From assembly GCF_900638555.1 (NCBI RefSeq), contig NZ_LR134525.1, positions 2,108,001 to 2,172,000 on the forward strand: a stretch of 64,000 nucleotides of DNA, read 5' to 3'. The DNA comes from Neisseria meningitidis. Its GTDB lineage: Bacteria; Pseudomonadota; Gammaproteobacteria; Burkholderiales; Neisseriaceae. The stretch's first letter is position 1. Each line of letters opens with the position of its first letter. A program made the translations under genes and the position numbers. Shown here piece after piece: positions 26,048-34,749 of the stretch. The notes beneath the pieces are model-generated. The model made no database searches. It was not told where the DNA came from and was given only the letters and a program-made list of their open reading frames with translations.

Positions 26048-27493
26048 ATGAACTGGTCTGATTTGAATTTAATGCCCGCCATGCCCGAAATCGTGCTGCT
26101 TGCGCTGCTGGTGTTATTGTTGCTGGCGGACTTGTGGGTCAGTGATGACAAACGCCGTTGGACGCATTACGGCGCGTTGGCAACGGTGGCGGTTACGGCT
26201 GTGGTGCAGTTGGCGGTGTGGGAACAGGGCAGCACGTCTTCGTTCAACGGGATGTATATTGCAGACGGTATGTCGCGTTTGGCAAAAATGGTTTTATATA
26301 CCTTGACCTTTGCCCTGTTTGTTTATGCCAGACCCTACAACCAAGTGCGCGGTATTTTCAAAGGCGAGTTTTACACCCTGTCGCTGTTTGCCCTCTTGGG
26401 TATGGGCGTGATGGTGAGCGCGGGGCATTTTTTAACTGCCTATATCGGTTTGGAACTCTTGTCGCTTGCCCTTTACGCCCTGATTGCCCTGCGCCGCGAT
26501 TCCGGCTTTGCCGCCGAAGCCGCCTTGAAATATTTTGTTCTGGGTGCGCTGGCATCCGGCCTGCTGCTCTACGGTATTTCTATGGTTTACGGCGCAACCG
26601 GTTCGCTGGAATTTGCCGGCGTGCTTGCCTCTTCCTTCAATGAAGAAGCCAACGAATGGCTGTTGAAACTGGGTCTGGTGTTTATCGTCGTCGCCGTTGC
26701 GTTCAAACTCGGCGCGGTGCCGTTCCATATGTGGGTGCCCGACGTGTATCACGGCGCGCCCACTTCTGTTACCGCCCTAGTCGGCACTGCCCCGAAAATC
26801 GCCGCCGTCGTTTTCGCTTTCCGCATCCTCGTTACCGGGCTGGGAACCGTGCATCATGACTGGTCTCTGATGTTTGCCCTGCTTGCCGCCGCCTCGCTGC
26901 TGGTCGGCAACCTTGCCGCCATCATGCAGACCAATATCAAACGTATGCTCGCCTATTCCACCGTATCGCATATGGGTTTCATCCTGTTGGCGTTTATGGC
27001 GGGCGCGGTCGGCTTTGCGGCGGGCCTCTATTACGCCATTACCTACGCGCTGATGGCGGCGGCAGGGTTCGGCGTGTTGATGGTGTTGTCGGACGGGGAC
27101 AACGAGTGCGAAAACATCAGCGATTTGGCAGGGTTGAACCAACACCGCGTATGGCTTGCCTTTTTGATGCTGCTGGTTATGTTCTCTATGGCGGGTATTC
27201 CGCCGCTGATGGGCTTTTACGCCAAATTCGGCGTGATTATGGCACTCTTAAAACAAGGCTATGTTTGGTTGTCCGTATTTGCCGTCGTGATGTCGCTGAT
27301 TGGCGCGTTCTACTACCTGCGCGTGGTCAAAGTCATGTATTTTGACGAATCCGGCCGCGCCCGTCCCACCGTCGGCGGCAACAATGCCGCAAAATTCCTT
27401 TTGAGCGTCAACGCGCTGCTGTTGGTGCTGTGGGGCATTATGCCGCAAACCGTTATCGACTGGTGCGCCAAGGCGTTGGAAAACACGCTGTAA
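26048..27493 (+). CDS. nuoN: NADH-quinone oxidoreductase subunit N
   Basis: A 481-residue antiporter-like subunit with about 14 transmembrane segments. LLSLALYALIALRRDSGFAAEAALKYFVLGALASG and VPFHMWVPDVYHGAPTSVTAL are characteristic; a late lysine-bearing helix NIKRMLAYSTVSHMGF is intact. It is the last nuo gene. A terminator-like hairpin follows 10 bp after the stop. Confidence 0.97.
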   Translation: MNWSDLNLMPAMPEIVLLALLVLLLLADLWVSDDKRRWTHYGALATVAVTAVVQLAVWEQGSTSSFNGMYIADGMSRLAKMVLYTLTFALFVYARPYNQVRGIFKGEFYTLSLFALLGMGVMVSAGHFLTAYIGLELLSLALYALIALRRDSGFAAEAALKYFVLGALASGLLLYGISMVYGATGSLEFAGVLASSFNEEANEWLLKLGLVFIVVAVAFKLGAVPFHMWVPDVYHGAPTSVTALVGTAPKIAAVVFAFRILVTGLGTVHHDWSLMFALLAAASLLVGNLAAIMQTNIKRMLAYSTVSHMGFILLAFMAGAVGFAAGLYYAITYALMAAAGFGVLMVLSDGDNECENISDLAGLNQHRVWLAFLMLLVMFSMAGIPPLMGFYAKFGVIMALLKQGYVWLSVFAVVMSLIGAFYYLRVVKVMYFDESGRARPTVGGNNAAKFLLSVNALLLVLWGIMPQTVIDWCAKALENTL

Positions 27494-27503
27494 GCCGCCG
27501 CAA

Positions 27504-27533
27504 CGGCAGCGGCGTCAGAGGCTGCCGTTTTTG
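27504..27533 (+). terminator. terminator-like hairpin after nuoN
   Basis: CGGCAGC (27504-27510) pairs with GCTGCCG (27521-27527), followed at once by TTTTTG. This looks like the intrinsic end of the nuo operon. Confidence 0.7.
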
Positions 27534-27604
27534 TTAAGATATGCCGTTCCGCAATGCAGTTCAGACGGCATCGCCGCCGACAATGCCCAAACAGAAAGCC
27601 CGCC

Positions 27605-27904
27605 ATGACCGCATCCATGTACATCCTTTTGCTGCTTGCCTTGATTTTTGCCAACGCCCCCTTCCTCACGACCAAGCTGTTCGGCATCGTACCGCTCAAG
27701 CGCAAACATTTCGGACACCACCTGATCGAGCTGGCGGCAGGTTTCGCGCTGACCGCCGTTCTTGCCTACATCCTCGAATCCCGTGCGGGAGCGGTACACG
27801 ATCAGGGTTGGGAGTTTTACGCCACCGTCGTCTGCCTGTACCTGATTTTTGCGTTTCCCTGTTTCGTGTGGCGGTATTTTTGGCACACGCGCAACAGGGA
27901 ATAG
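27605..27904 (+). CDS. DUF2818 family small membrane protein
   Basis: 99 residues from the ATG at 27605 (MTASMYILLLLALIFANAPF). Two or three hydrophobic segments and the motif NAPFLTTKLFGIVPLK identify the DUF2818 family, which commonly follows nuoN in betaproteobacteria. Its function is unknown, but the conserved position suggests a complex I-related or membrane role. It lies beyond the nuoN hairpin with a DUS in between, so it may have its own transcript or rely on read-through. Confidence 0.8.
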   Translation: MTASMYILLLLALIFANAPFLTTKLFGIVPLKRKHFGHHLIELAAGFALTAVLAYILESRAGAVHDQGWEFYATVVCLYLIFAFPCFVWRYFWHTRNRE

Positions 27905-27915
27905 GCAGGCATAGG

Positions 27916-27951
27916 AATGCCGTCTGAAACCCTTTCAGACGGCATTTGTTT
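27916..27951. terminator. DUS-pair bidirectional terminator between DUF2818 and ispA
   Basis: AATGCCGTCTGAAA (27916-27929) and TTTCAGACGGCATT (27933-27946) form a 14-bp stem with a three-base loop, followed by TTGTTT. Inverted DUS pairs between convergent genes are standard neisserial terminators. Confidence 0.85.
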
Positions 27952-28012
27952 CATTCAAGTGCAGGCCGGCATCGCTGTGCCGGCACGTTTCAGCCGGCGA
28001 TATACGCCGGTT

Positions 28013-28909
28013 TTAATATTTGCGGGCGACTGCAAATTCTGCCAACTGCCGCAGGCGCAGGGCTTTGTCGCCGAAGGGTTCGAGCAGCGCGACCGCTTCG
28101 GCAACCAGTTTGTGTGCGTATGAGCGCGCCGCTTCCAAGCCCATCAGTTTCACATAAGTCGGCTTGTCGTTGTCGGCATCTTTGCCCGCCGTCTTGCCCA
28201 AAGTCGCCGTGTCCGCTTCACAATCCAACACATCGTCAATGACTTGGAACGCCAGCCCCAGTTTTGCCGCATAATCGTCCAATACCGCCAGACTGTCTTC
28301 AGACAGATTCGGGCAAGACATTGCCCCCAATAAAACCGCGGCACGGATTAGCGCACCCGTTTTCAGGCTGTGCATCTGTTCCAAATCGGTTTGGGCCATC
28401 TGCTTGCCGACATTCGCCAAATCGATTGCCTGACCGCCCGCCATACCCATGCTTCCGCCCGCTTTTGCCAACACCGACAACATTGCCAACTGGCGTGCGG
28501 CGGGCAGTTCTGTCGGACGGCTCAATACGTCAAACGCCTGCGTCTGCAAAGCATCGCCGGTCAGTAGCGCGGTGGCTTCGCCATATTTCACATGGCAGGT
28601 CGGTTTGCCCCGGCGCAGGCTGTCGTTGTCCATCGCCGGCATATCGTCGTGAACCAGCGAATAGGCGTGAATCATCTCGATTGCCGCCATTGCCTGTCCT
28701 ACTGCTTCATGCACGGCTTCGCCCAATTCCGAAGCCGCCAGAACCAGCATCGGCCGCAGGCGTTTGCCGCCGTCCAAAGCCGCATAACGCATCGCTTCGT
28801 GCAGCGTGTGCGGGATTTCGTTTTCAGACGGCAAAAAGCGTTCCAGCAGCAGCTCTGTCTGTGCCTGCGCCCTCTGTTGCCACGCTTTCAAATCATTCGT
28901 CGGATTCAA
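28013..28909 (-). CDS. ispA: farnesyl/geranyl diphosphate synthase
   Basis: A 298-residue trans-prenyltransferase that condenses IPP with DMAPP/GPP to make farnesyl diphosphate for quinone and undecaprenyl synthesis. The first aspartate-rich motif is [19 protein letters not shown] and the second is [17 protein letters not shown]. The start overlaps the end of xseB by 17 bp, so the two are coupled; xseB-ispA is a widely conserved pair. A DUS is embedded in the coding sequence near 28832 (FLPSEN). Confidence 0.93.
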   Translation of the reverse strand: MNPTNDLKAWQQRAQAQTELLLERFLPSENEIPHTLHEAMRYAALDGGKRLRPMLVLAASELGEAVHEAVGQAMAAIEMIHAYSLVHDDMPAMDNDSLRRGKPTCHVKYGEATALLTGDALQTQAFDVLSRPTELPAARQLAMLSVLAKAGGSMGMAGGQAIDLANVGKQMAQTDLEQMHSLKTGALIRAAVLLGAMSCPNLSEDSLAVLDDYAAKLGLAFQVIDDVLDCEADTATLGKTAGKDADNDKPTYVKLMGLEAARSYAHKLVAEAVALLEPFGDKALRLRQLAEFAVARKY

Positions 28910-29117
28910 GGTTCAACTCCTTCAGCCCGTCCGCATCCAAAACCTGTAATTTCTGTTCGACTTGCGCCAGCTTGGTTTGGCAGTATCTGACCAGCTCGTT
29001 GCCTTCCTGATAGGCGGCAAGCGCGTCTTCCAAGGGCATTTCGCCCTGCATAGCTTGTGTCAGCGATTCAAGGCGCGACAAGGCTTCTTCAAACGATTTC
29101 GGGGCGTTTTTCTTCAT
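28893..29117 (-). CDS. xseB: exodeoxyribonuclease VII small subunit
   Basis: 74 residues. [31 protein letters not shown] is the XseB coiled-coil helical hairpin. The protein binds XseA (not in this window) to form the single-strand exonuclease VII. The start at 29117 is preferred over one 13 codons upstream because MKKN fits the family start and GGAAACACG is upstream. It overlaps ispA. Confidence 0.92.
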   Translation of the reverse strand: MKKNAPKSFEEALSRLESLTQAMQGEMPLEDALAAYQEGNELVRYCQTKLAQVEQKLQVLDADGLKELNLESDE

Positions 29118-29148
29118 CGTGTTTCCTTTTCGGTTGAAACTCCGCCAC

Positions 29149-29178
29149 TTGGACATCTGTCCTTCGGGGCGGTAGAAT
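29149..29178 (+). promoter_or_regulatory. sigma-70-type promoter for the candidate ncRNA
   Basis: TTGGAC (29149-29154) is separated by 18 bases from TAGAAT (29173-29178). This is one of the best hexamer pairs in the window. It points away from xseB into a non-coding stretch full of hairpins. The predicted start is near 29185. Confidence 0.55.
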
Positions 29179-29184
29179 CAGACT

Positions 29185-29360
29185 TTATTTGGGAGGGGTG
29201 TAAGCCCTTCCAAATCAGGACGACACATAGGGCGGTGCTTTAAGTGTCGTCCTGCGTGTTGGAACATAGTTTCGGATGTTCCGGTAAAAAGCGGATTGTA
29301 GCATTTTTGAAAAACGGATGCCGTCTGAAACCCGAATCCGGTTTCAGACGGCATTGTTTT
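29185..29360 (+). ncRNA. candidate structured small RNA between xseB and rsgA
   Basis: Downstream of the promoter-like hexamers there is no ORF with coding character, but three tandem stems appear. They are ATTTGGGAGGG/CCCTTCCAAAT (29187-29197 with 29205-29215, one G-U pair), CAGGACGACAC/GTGTCGTCCTG (29216-29226 with 29244-29254, 11 perfect pairs) and GGAACAT/ATGTTCC (29261-29267 with 29276-29282). An inverted DUS stem (29318-29331 with 29341-29354) followed by TGTTTTG could end it, giving about 170 nt. The stems would also fold on the minus strand, so orientation rests on the promoter. I cannot match it to a named RNA. Confidence 0.45.
29318..29360. terminator. inverted DUS terminator between xseB side and rsgA
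   Basis: ATGCCGTCTGAAAC (29318-29331) pairs with GTTTCAGACGGCAT (29341-29354), then TGTTTTG. It ends transcripts from either side: rsgA on the minus strand and the candidate small RNA on the plus strand. Confidence 0.75.
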
Positions 29361-29380
29361 GTCCTGCAAACGGCAAGGCG

Positions 29381-30247
29381 TTACCCGGGCAGTTCGTCGG
29401 TGATGCCCTGCAAAAAGGCGAGGCGTTCGGGGCTTGCCGCCCTGGTTTCGGCGGCGGCTTTGAAGGCGCAGCCGGGTTCGGCGCGGTGGGTGCAGTTGTG
29501 GAAGCGGCATTGCCCGACAAGGTGGCGGAAATCGGGGAAATAGCGCGGCAAATCGGCGGCTTGGAGGTGGTGTAAACCAAATTCTTGCAAACCCGGGGAG
29601 TCGATGAGTTGGGTTTCGCCGTTCAAATCATAAAGCCGGGCGTGGGTGGTGGTGTGTTTTCCCGAGTCGAGTGCGGCGGAAATGTCGCCGGTGCGGGCGG
29701 TTTGGCTGCCCAAAAGGGCGTTGGTCAGGGTGGATTTGCCCATACCGCTCTGCCCGAGCAGGATGTTGCTGTGCCCTTGCAGGGCGGGGCGCAGGCTGCC
29801 GGCGTTTTCCAGTGCGCGGGTTTCGATGACGGGATAACCCAGCGTTTCGTAGAATTTGAGTTTTTCGCGCCAAAGGGCGGTTTCGGGCAGGTCGGCTTTG
29901 TTCAGGACGATGACGGCGCGGATGCCGGCGGCTTCGGCGGCAAGCAGGGCGCGCTGTAGCAGCCGCACGCTCGGACTCGGGACGGCGGCGGTTACGATGA
30001 GGAGTTGGGTAACGTTGGCGGCAATGAGTTTGGTTTTCCACGCGTCTTGGCGGTAGAGCAGGCTTTGGCGCGGTAAAAAATCTTCAATCACAACTTGTTC
30101 GGCGTTGACGGGGCTGATGCGGACGCGGTCACCGCAGGCGAAATCGACGCGTTTTTTGCGGGTGCTGGCTTCGTAGGTTGTGCCGTCGGGCGTGCGGACG
30201 ATGTAGCGGCGGCCGTAGCTGGCGGTAATTTGGGCGGTGTCGTTCAT
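29381..30247 (-). CDS. rsgA: small ribosomal subunit biogenesis GTPase RsgA
   Basis: A 288-residue circularly permuted GTPase that acts late in 30S subunit maturation. An OB-fold N-terminus is followed by G4 NKADLP, then G1 GQSGMGKST and G3 DSPGLQ in permuted order. The zinc motif CRFHNCTHRAEPGC is at the C-terminus. I use the ATG at 30247 (MNDTAQITAS) because the upstream extension reads through a DUS and lacks homology. Confidence 0.94.
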   Translation of the reverse strand: MNDTAQITASYGRRYIVRTPDGTTYEASTRKKRVDFACGDRVRISPVNAEQVVIEDFLPRQSLLYRQDAWKTKLIAANVTQLLIVTAAVPSPSVRLLQRALLAAEAAGIRAVIVLNKADLPETALWREKLKFYETLGYPVIETRALENAGSLRPALQGHSNILLGQSGMGKSTLTNALLGSQTARTGDISAALDSGKHTTTHARLYDLNGETQLIDSPGLQEFGLHHLQAADLPRYFPDFRHLVGQCRFHNCTHRAEPGCAFKAAAETRAASPERLAFLQGITDELPG

Positions 30248-30308
30248 GGTTTCTTTGGGGTTGGGTGTGGAAATGCCGTCTGAAAACGGGTGTTCGGACG
30301 GCATCGGT

Positions 30309-32165
30309 TCAGTCGTGCTGCCACTCGACATGCTCACTTAAGAAGCCGCCGCTCTGGTGCGCCCAGAGTTTGGCGTAAAGCCCGCGTTTTTCGAGAAGTT
30401 CGGCGTGCGTGCCTTCTTCGATGATGCGGCCTTTGTCGAGGACGACGAGCCTGTCCATTGCGGCGATGGTGGAGAGGCGGTGGGCGATGGCGATGACGGT
30501 TTTGCCGTCCATCATTTTGTCGAGGCTTTCTTGGATGGCGGCTTCGACTTCGGAATCGAGCGCGCTGGTGGCTTCGTCCAAAAGAAGAATCGGTGCGTCT
30601 TTGAGCATCACGCGGGCGATGGCGATGCGCTGGCGTTGCCCGCCGGAGAGTTTCACGCCGCGTTCGCCGACGTGCGCGTCGTAGCCGCGCCGCCCTTTGG
30701 CATCGGAAAGGTCGGGGATGAAGCCGGCGGCTTCGGCGCGTTCGGCGGCAGAAACCATTTCGGCATCGGTCGCGTCGGGGCGGCCGTAAATAATGTTGTC
30801 GCGCACGGAACGGTGCAGCAGCGAGGTATCTTGCGTGACCAAACCGATTTGGGCGCGTAAAGATTCTTGGGTGACGCTGCTTATGTCCTGCCCGTCAATC
30901 AAAACCGTGCCGCTTTGCGGTTCGTAGAAGCGCAAAAGCAGGTTGACGATGGTGGATTTGCCCGCGCCGCTGCGTCCGATCAAGCCGACTTTTTCGCCGG
31001 GTTTGATATTCAGGTTAAAGCCGTTGAGCAGCGGTTTGCCGGCTTCGTAGGAGAAATCGACGTGTTCGAATTTGATTGCGCCTTGCGGCACATTCAGCGG
31101 CAGGGCTTGGGGCTTGTCGAGGATGGTGTGCGGTTTGGACAGGGTTGCCATGCCGTCGCCGACGGTGCCGATGTTTTCAAACAGCCGCGCGGATTCCCAC
31201 ATAATGTATTGCGACAGCCCGTTGACGCGCAACGCCATGGCGGTGGCTGTAGCAACCGCGCCCACGCCGACCTGCCCGTTGTGCCAGAGCCAGATGCCCA
31301 GTGCGGCGGTGGAGAGGGTCAGGGAGGTGTTGACGATGAAGCTGCACGAATGCAGCAGCGTCGCCAGCCGCATTTGGGCGCGCACCGTAACCATAAATTC
31401 TTCCATCGACTGCTTGGCATAGGCGGCTTCACGCGCGCCGTGGGAGAAGAGTTTGACGGTGGCGATATTGGAATAGGCATCGGTAATGCGGCCGGTCATC
31501 AGCGAGCGGGCATCCGCCTGCCATGCGGCGGTTTGCCCCAATTTGGGAATCAGCAGGCGCATCACCGAAGCGAAACCGACAATCCAGCCGATAAAGGGCA
31601 GCAGCAGCCATGAGTCGAGCGAGGCGAGAATCACGCCGGAGGTAATGAAATACACCGACACATAAACGACCATATCGGCAACCGTCATCACCGCGTCGCG
31701 CAACGCCAGCGCGGTCTGCATGACTTTGGCGGACACGCGTCCGGCAAATTCGTCCTGATAAAAACCGAGGCTTTGGTTCAGCATCAGGCGGTGGAAGTTC
31801 CAGCGCAGGCGCATGGGGAACACGCCCTGAAGGGTTTGCAGGCGCACGTTGGACGCGGCAAACGCCCACGCAACCGAAAATACCATCATCGCCGCCATTG
31901 CCGCCAGTTCCCAACCTTTTTCGGCAAACAGTTCGGCGGGCGCGTATTTGCCGAGCCACTCCACGATTTTGCCCATAAATTGAAAAACCAGGGCTTCCAT
32001 AATGCCGATGCCGGCGGTCAGCGCAGCCAGGGCGGCTATCCATTTCCGCACGCCGGCCATGCTGCTCCAGACAAACCGCCACAAGCCTTTTTCTGGCGTT
32101 TTCGGGGCGGCTTCGGGATAAGGGTCGATTCGGGACTCGAACCAGGAAAATATTTTGTTCAACAT
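30309..32165 (-). CDS. ABC exporter, fused membrane and ATPase domains
   Basis: A 618-residue half-transporter. The type 1 exporter membrane domain (about residues 40-330, six hydrophobic segments) is followed by an ATPase with Walker A GLIGRSGAGKST, signature LSGGQRQRIAIAR, Walker B ILLLDEATSALD and the H-loop IAHRLST. It resembles MsbA-like or multidrug exporters; the substrate cannot be told from sequence. The start at 32165 (MLNKIFSWFES) excludes a DUS-encoded leader. DUS hairpins lie on both sides, so it is probably monocistronic. Confidence 0.88.
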   Translation of the reverse strand: MLNKIFSWFESRIDPYPEAAPKTPEKGLWRFVWSSMAGVRKWIAALAALTAGIGIMEALVFQFMGKIVEWLGKYAPAELFAEKGWELAAMAAMMVFSVAWAFAASNVRLQTLQGVFPMRLRWNFHRLMLNQSLGFYQDEFAGRVSAKVMQTALALRDAVMTVADMVVYVSVYFITSGVILASLDSWLLLPFIGWIVGFASVMRLLIPKLGQTAAWQADARSLMTGRITDAYSNIATVKLFSHGAREAAYAKQSMEEFMVTVRAQMRLATLLHSCSFIVNTSLTLSTAALGIWLWHNGQVGVGAVATATAMALRVNGLSQYIMWESARLFENIGTVGDGMATLSKPHTILDKPQALPLNVPQGAIKFEHVDFSYEAGKPLLNGFNLNIKPGEKVGLIGRSGAGKSTIVNLLLRFYEPQSGTVLIDGQDISSVTQESLRAQIGLVTQDTSLLHRSVRDNIIYGRPDATDAEMVSAAERAEAAGFIPDLSDAKGRRGYDAHVGERGVKLSGGQRQRIAIARVMLKDAPILLLDEATSALDSEVEAAIQESLDKMMDGKTVIAIAHRLSTIAAMDRLVVLDKGRIIEEGTHAELLEKRGLYAKLWAHQSGGFLSEHVEWQHD

Positions 32166-32188
32166 TGTTTTCGATTTCGGTAAAACAG

Positions 32189-32222
32189 TTTCAGACGGCA
32201 TCAAACACAATGCCGTCTGAAA
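32189..32222. terminator. inverted DUS pair between ruvA and the ABC exporter
   Basis: TTTCAGACGGCAT (32189-32201) and ATGCCGTCTGAAA (32210-32222) form a 13-bp stem, separating minus-strand ruvA from the exporter gene. Confidence 0.7.
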
Positions 32223-32327
32223 GGAAGGACAATAACGCCATTTTACGGGAAAAGCCGTCGGGAAGACAGCGCGAGGCGGAAACGCAGGGTTTCGTCAGGG
32301 CAAACGCCGCGCCGCCTTCAGGCGGCA

Positions 32328-32912
32328 TTATTTCAGCAGGTTTTTCAAAGCAAGGCGCACGCCTTCGCCCACGTCCGTCCCCTCCGGAACGCCTTTGACC
32401 GCCGCTTTTGCTTCGCGTTCGCTGTAACCCAGCGCAAGCAGCGTGCCGACGATGTCTTCCGTTTCGTCGGCGGCGGGTGCGGCGGCAAACAGCCCGTCCG
32501 TTACCGCATGCGTGACCAGCTTGCCGCGCAGTTCCAAAACCATGCGTTCGGCGGTTTTTTTGCCGATTCCCGGGGCGGAGGAGAGGCGTTTGACATCTTC
32601 TTCTGCAACCGCCTGCGCCAGCTCGTCTGCCGTCATCGCCGACAAAATGCCCAAAGCCGTTTTCGCGCCGATGCCGCCGACCTTGATCAGTTGGCGGAAT
32701 GTTTTGCGTTCTTCCGCAGTGGCAAAACCAAATAAAAGATGTGCGTCTTCCCGAATGATAAGCTGGGTAAACAGTTGTACGCTTTCACCCACGGGCGGCA
32801 GGTTGTAGAAGGTCTGCATCGATACGTCGGCCTCATAGCCGACACCGTTGACATCGATGACGATTTGCGGAGGGTTTTTTTCAACCAGTTTGCCGGTCAG
32901 TCTGCTGATCAT
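32328..32912 (-). CDS. ruvA: Holliday junction DNA helicase subunit RuvA
   Basis: A 194-residue junction-binding protein that loads RuvB for branch migration. It begins [20 protein letters not shown] (OB-fold) and has helix-hairpin-helix motifs around [16 protein letters not shown] and [15 protein letters not shown]. The C-terminal RuvB-binding domain ends in [11 protein letters not shown]. Length is typical. ruvB is not adjacent, a usual neisserial arrangement. Confidence 0.95.
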   Translation of the reverse strand: MISRLTGKLVEKNPPQIVIDVNGVGYEADVSMQTFYNLPPVGESVQLFTQLIIREDAHLLFGFATAEERKTFRQLIKVGGIGAKTALGILSAMTADELAQAVAEEDVKRLSSAPGIGKKTAERMVLELRGKLVTHAVTDGLFAAAPAADETEDIVGTLLALGYSEREAKAAVKGVPEGTDVGEGVRLALKNLLK

Positions 32913-32942
32913 GTATGCCGAATCCTGAAGTGTCGGGTGCAA

Positions 32943-32980
32943 AATGCCGTCTGAAACCGGTTCGGGCTTCAGACGGCACG
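32943..32980. terminator. inverted DUS pair between the PepSY gene and ruvA
   Basis: AATGCCGTCTGAA and TTCAGACGGCA face each other across GACCGGTTCGGGC-like loop sequence just upstream of ruvA. It is a likely terminator for the minus-strand PepSY gene. Confidence 0.65.
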
Positions 32981-32993
32981 GATTGTATCAAAT

Positions 32994-33320
32994 TCAGTCG
33001 TCGCGGCGGGAGGAAATCACGCGGCCGGTACGGGCATCGACAACGACTTTGTATTCCTGTCCGTTTTTGACGATTTCGACATCATAGTGCGGACGGCCGT
33101 TGTCGTGTTCGAGATCGATGTCGGTGATTTTGCCGCCGACACGCGCCAACGCTGCTTTTTCGGCTTGGGCGCGGCTGATGATTTTGTCTTGTTTGCTGTG
33201 TTGGTGTGCGGCGTGTCCGTGGTCGTCATCGCCGTGTCCGTCGTGGTGGGCGAGTGCGGGGGCGGAAATGCCCATCAGTGCGGTTGCGGCGGCGGTCAAG
33301 AGAAGGCGTTTGAAGTTCAT
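32994..33320 (-). CDS. PepSY-domain periplasmic protein
   Basis: 108 residues. The N-terminal signal peptide MNFKRLLLTAAATALMGISA ends near PALA-HH. A histidine/aspartate-rich stretch follows (HHDGHGDDDHGHAAHQH), suggesting metal binding, and then a single PepSY domain (RAQAEKAALARVGGKITDID, then YKVVVDARTGRVISSRRDD). It is probably exported to the periplasm. Other PepSY proteins inhibit proteases or bind metal, but the role here is unknown. A later start than the open frame is chosen because it gives the signal peptide. Confidence 0.8.
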   Translation of the reverse strand: MNFKRLLLTAAATALMGISAPALAHHDGHGDDDHGHAAHQHSKQDKIISRAQAEKAALARVGGKITDIDLEHDNGRPHYDVEIVKNGQEYKVVVDARTGRVISSRRDD

Positions 33321-33373
33321 GTTTTGCTCCTGCGAAGTATCTGGTGGTGTTTGAAGGACGTAAAGGCGGGACA

Positions 33374-34093
33374 TCAACCGGCGGTTAATACCGCCCGAAC
33401 CATACCGCGCGCCTGAGCTTCGGCCTCGGCGGCGCGTTCCTGCGAGGCAAACGGTCCCATTTTGACGACGTATTCGTAACGGCGTTTTTCAACCGAGAGG
33501 TTCGGGTTTGATGCCGATGAAGCCAGGTTTTGGGCGGCTTGGTTCAGATAGGCTTGTGCTTCGTGTTCCGTACCGAAAGATTTCAAGTCGATGAAGATGT
33601 CTTTGTTTTCGGCAACCGGTGCGGATTGGCCCGGGACGATTTGTTCGATTTTGACGTGCGCCGTCCCTTGGTTGACAAAGCCCAATTTTTGCGCGGCGGC
33701 TTTGGATACGTCGATGATGCGGTTGCCGTGGAAGGGGCCGCGGTCGTTGACGCGGACGATGACGCTTTTGCCGTTTTTGGTATTGGTTACGCGCACATAG
33801 CTGGGGATGGGCAGGGTTTTGTGGGCGGCGGTAAAGGCGTTCATATCGTATCGTTCTCCGCCGGAAGTTTTGCGCCCGTGAAACCTGCCGCCGTACCACG
33901 AGGCGTTGCCGGTTTGCGTGAATTCGGCGACTTGGTTTTTCGGCGTGTAGCGTTTTCCGGCGACTTTGTAGCTGCGGTTGGCGGAGGCGTGCAGTTTTTC
34001 TGCCCTGACCACTGCGTCGGCGGATGCCGTCTGAAAGGAATGTATGCCGAATGCGGCGGTGAGGAGGAAAAGGGTTTTTCGGGTTAAAGTCAA
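33374..34093 (-). CDS. rlpA: RlpA-like septal protein (DPBB plus SPOR domains)
   Basis: 239 residues. The double-psi beta-barrel holds GNASWYGGRFHGRKTSGGERYD and RVNDRGPFHGNRIIDVSKAAA. The C-terminal SPOR domain (about 165-235) would bind denuded peptidoglycan at the division site. A signal-like N-terminus is present, but I see no lipobox cysteine, unlike E. coli RlpA, so it may be a soluble periplasmic protein. The only start in frame is TTG at 34091-34093, with AACGGAA upstream. A DUS encodes FQTASA in the signal region. Confidence 0.88.
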   Translation of the reverse strand: MTLTRKTLFLLTAAFGIHSFQTASADAVVRAEKLHASANRSYKVAGKRYTPKNQVAEFTQTGNASWYGGRFHGRKTSGGERYDMNAFTAAHKTLPIPSYVRVTNTKNGKSVIVRVNDRGPFHGNRIIDVSKAAAQKLGFVNQGTAHVKIEQIVPGQSAPVAENKDIFIDLKSFGTEHEAQAYLNQAAQNLASSASNPNLSVEKRRYEYVVKMGPFASQERAAEAEAQARGMVRAVLTAG

Positions 34094-34147
34094 AACGTGT
34101 TCCGTTCTTGAGTTGAAGACGAATGGGCATCATGCCCTACGGACACG

Positions 34148-34183
34148 TTCCGAACCGCTGCACGCTGCGGCAGCGGTTCGGAA
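34148..34183. terminator. 14-bp perfect hairpin between trmL and rlpA
   Basis: TTCCGAACCGCTGC (34148-34161) pairs exactly with GCAGCGGTTCGGAA (34170-34183) across an eight-base loop. There is no T-run, so it may be a rho-type or attenuating structure. Confidence 0.5.
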
Positions 34184-34220
34184 TGTATCCGAACGGTTTT
34201 CAGAAGGCATGAACTTGCGT

Positions 34221-34685
34221 TCAAACGCCGCCTGCGTAACCGTGTTGCCGCCACGCTTCAAAGAGAATCACGGCAACGGTATTGGAAAGGTTCATACTCC
34301 GGCTGCCGGGCTGCATGGGCAGGCGGATTTTTTGCGCGGCGGGCAGGCTGTCGAGGATGTCGGCAGGCAGTCCGCGCGTTTCCGGCCCGAACAGTAAAAC
34401 GTCGCCTTTTTGAAACGCGGTTTCATCGGGGCGCGCCGTGCCTTTGGTGGTCAGGGCGAAAATGCGCCTGCCTGCGAGTGCCTTGAGGCAGTCGTCGAAG
34501 TTTTCGTACACCGTCAGGCTGGCGAATTCGTGGTAGTCGAGCCCGGCGCGTTTCATTTTGGCGGAATCCAATGGGAAGCCGAGCGGTTTGACAAGGTGCA
34601 AATCCGCGCCGGTATTGGCGCACAGGCGGATGATGTTGCCCGTGTTCGGCGGGATTTCCGGCTGGTATAAAACGATGGTAAACAT
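34221..34685 (-). CDS. trmL: tRNA (cytidine/uridine 2'-O) methyltransferase TrmL
   Basis: A 154-residue SPOUT methyltransferase that modifies the wobble base (position 34) of tRNA-Leu. It begins MFTIVLYQPEIPPNTGNIIR. The knotted C-terminus has LFGPETRGLP and IRLPMQPGSRSMNLSNTVA, the family signature. The ATG at 34685 is preferred over an ATG nine bases upstream. Confidence 0.95.
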   Translation of the reverse strand: MFTIVLYQPEIPPNTGNIIRLCANTGADLHLVKPLGFPLDSAKMKRAGLDYHEFASLTVYENFDDCLKALAGRRIFALTTKGTARPDETAFQKGDVLLFGPETRGLPADILDSLPAAQKIRLPMQPGSRSMNLSNTVAVILFEAWRQHGYAGGV

Positions 34686-34749
34686 AAATATCAATCACTT
34701 ATAGGCGCGTAACCTTGCCACAAGGCGGATGGGGTGTCAAAAAATTTAG

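Noticed and set aside
28264..29010. Plus-strand open frame over ispA
   Set aside because: It is antisense to the clear farnesyl diphosphate synthase, with arginine/proline-rich shadow composition.
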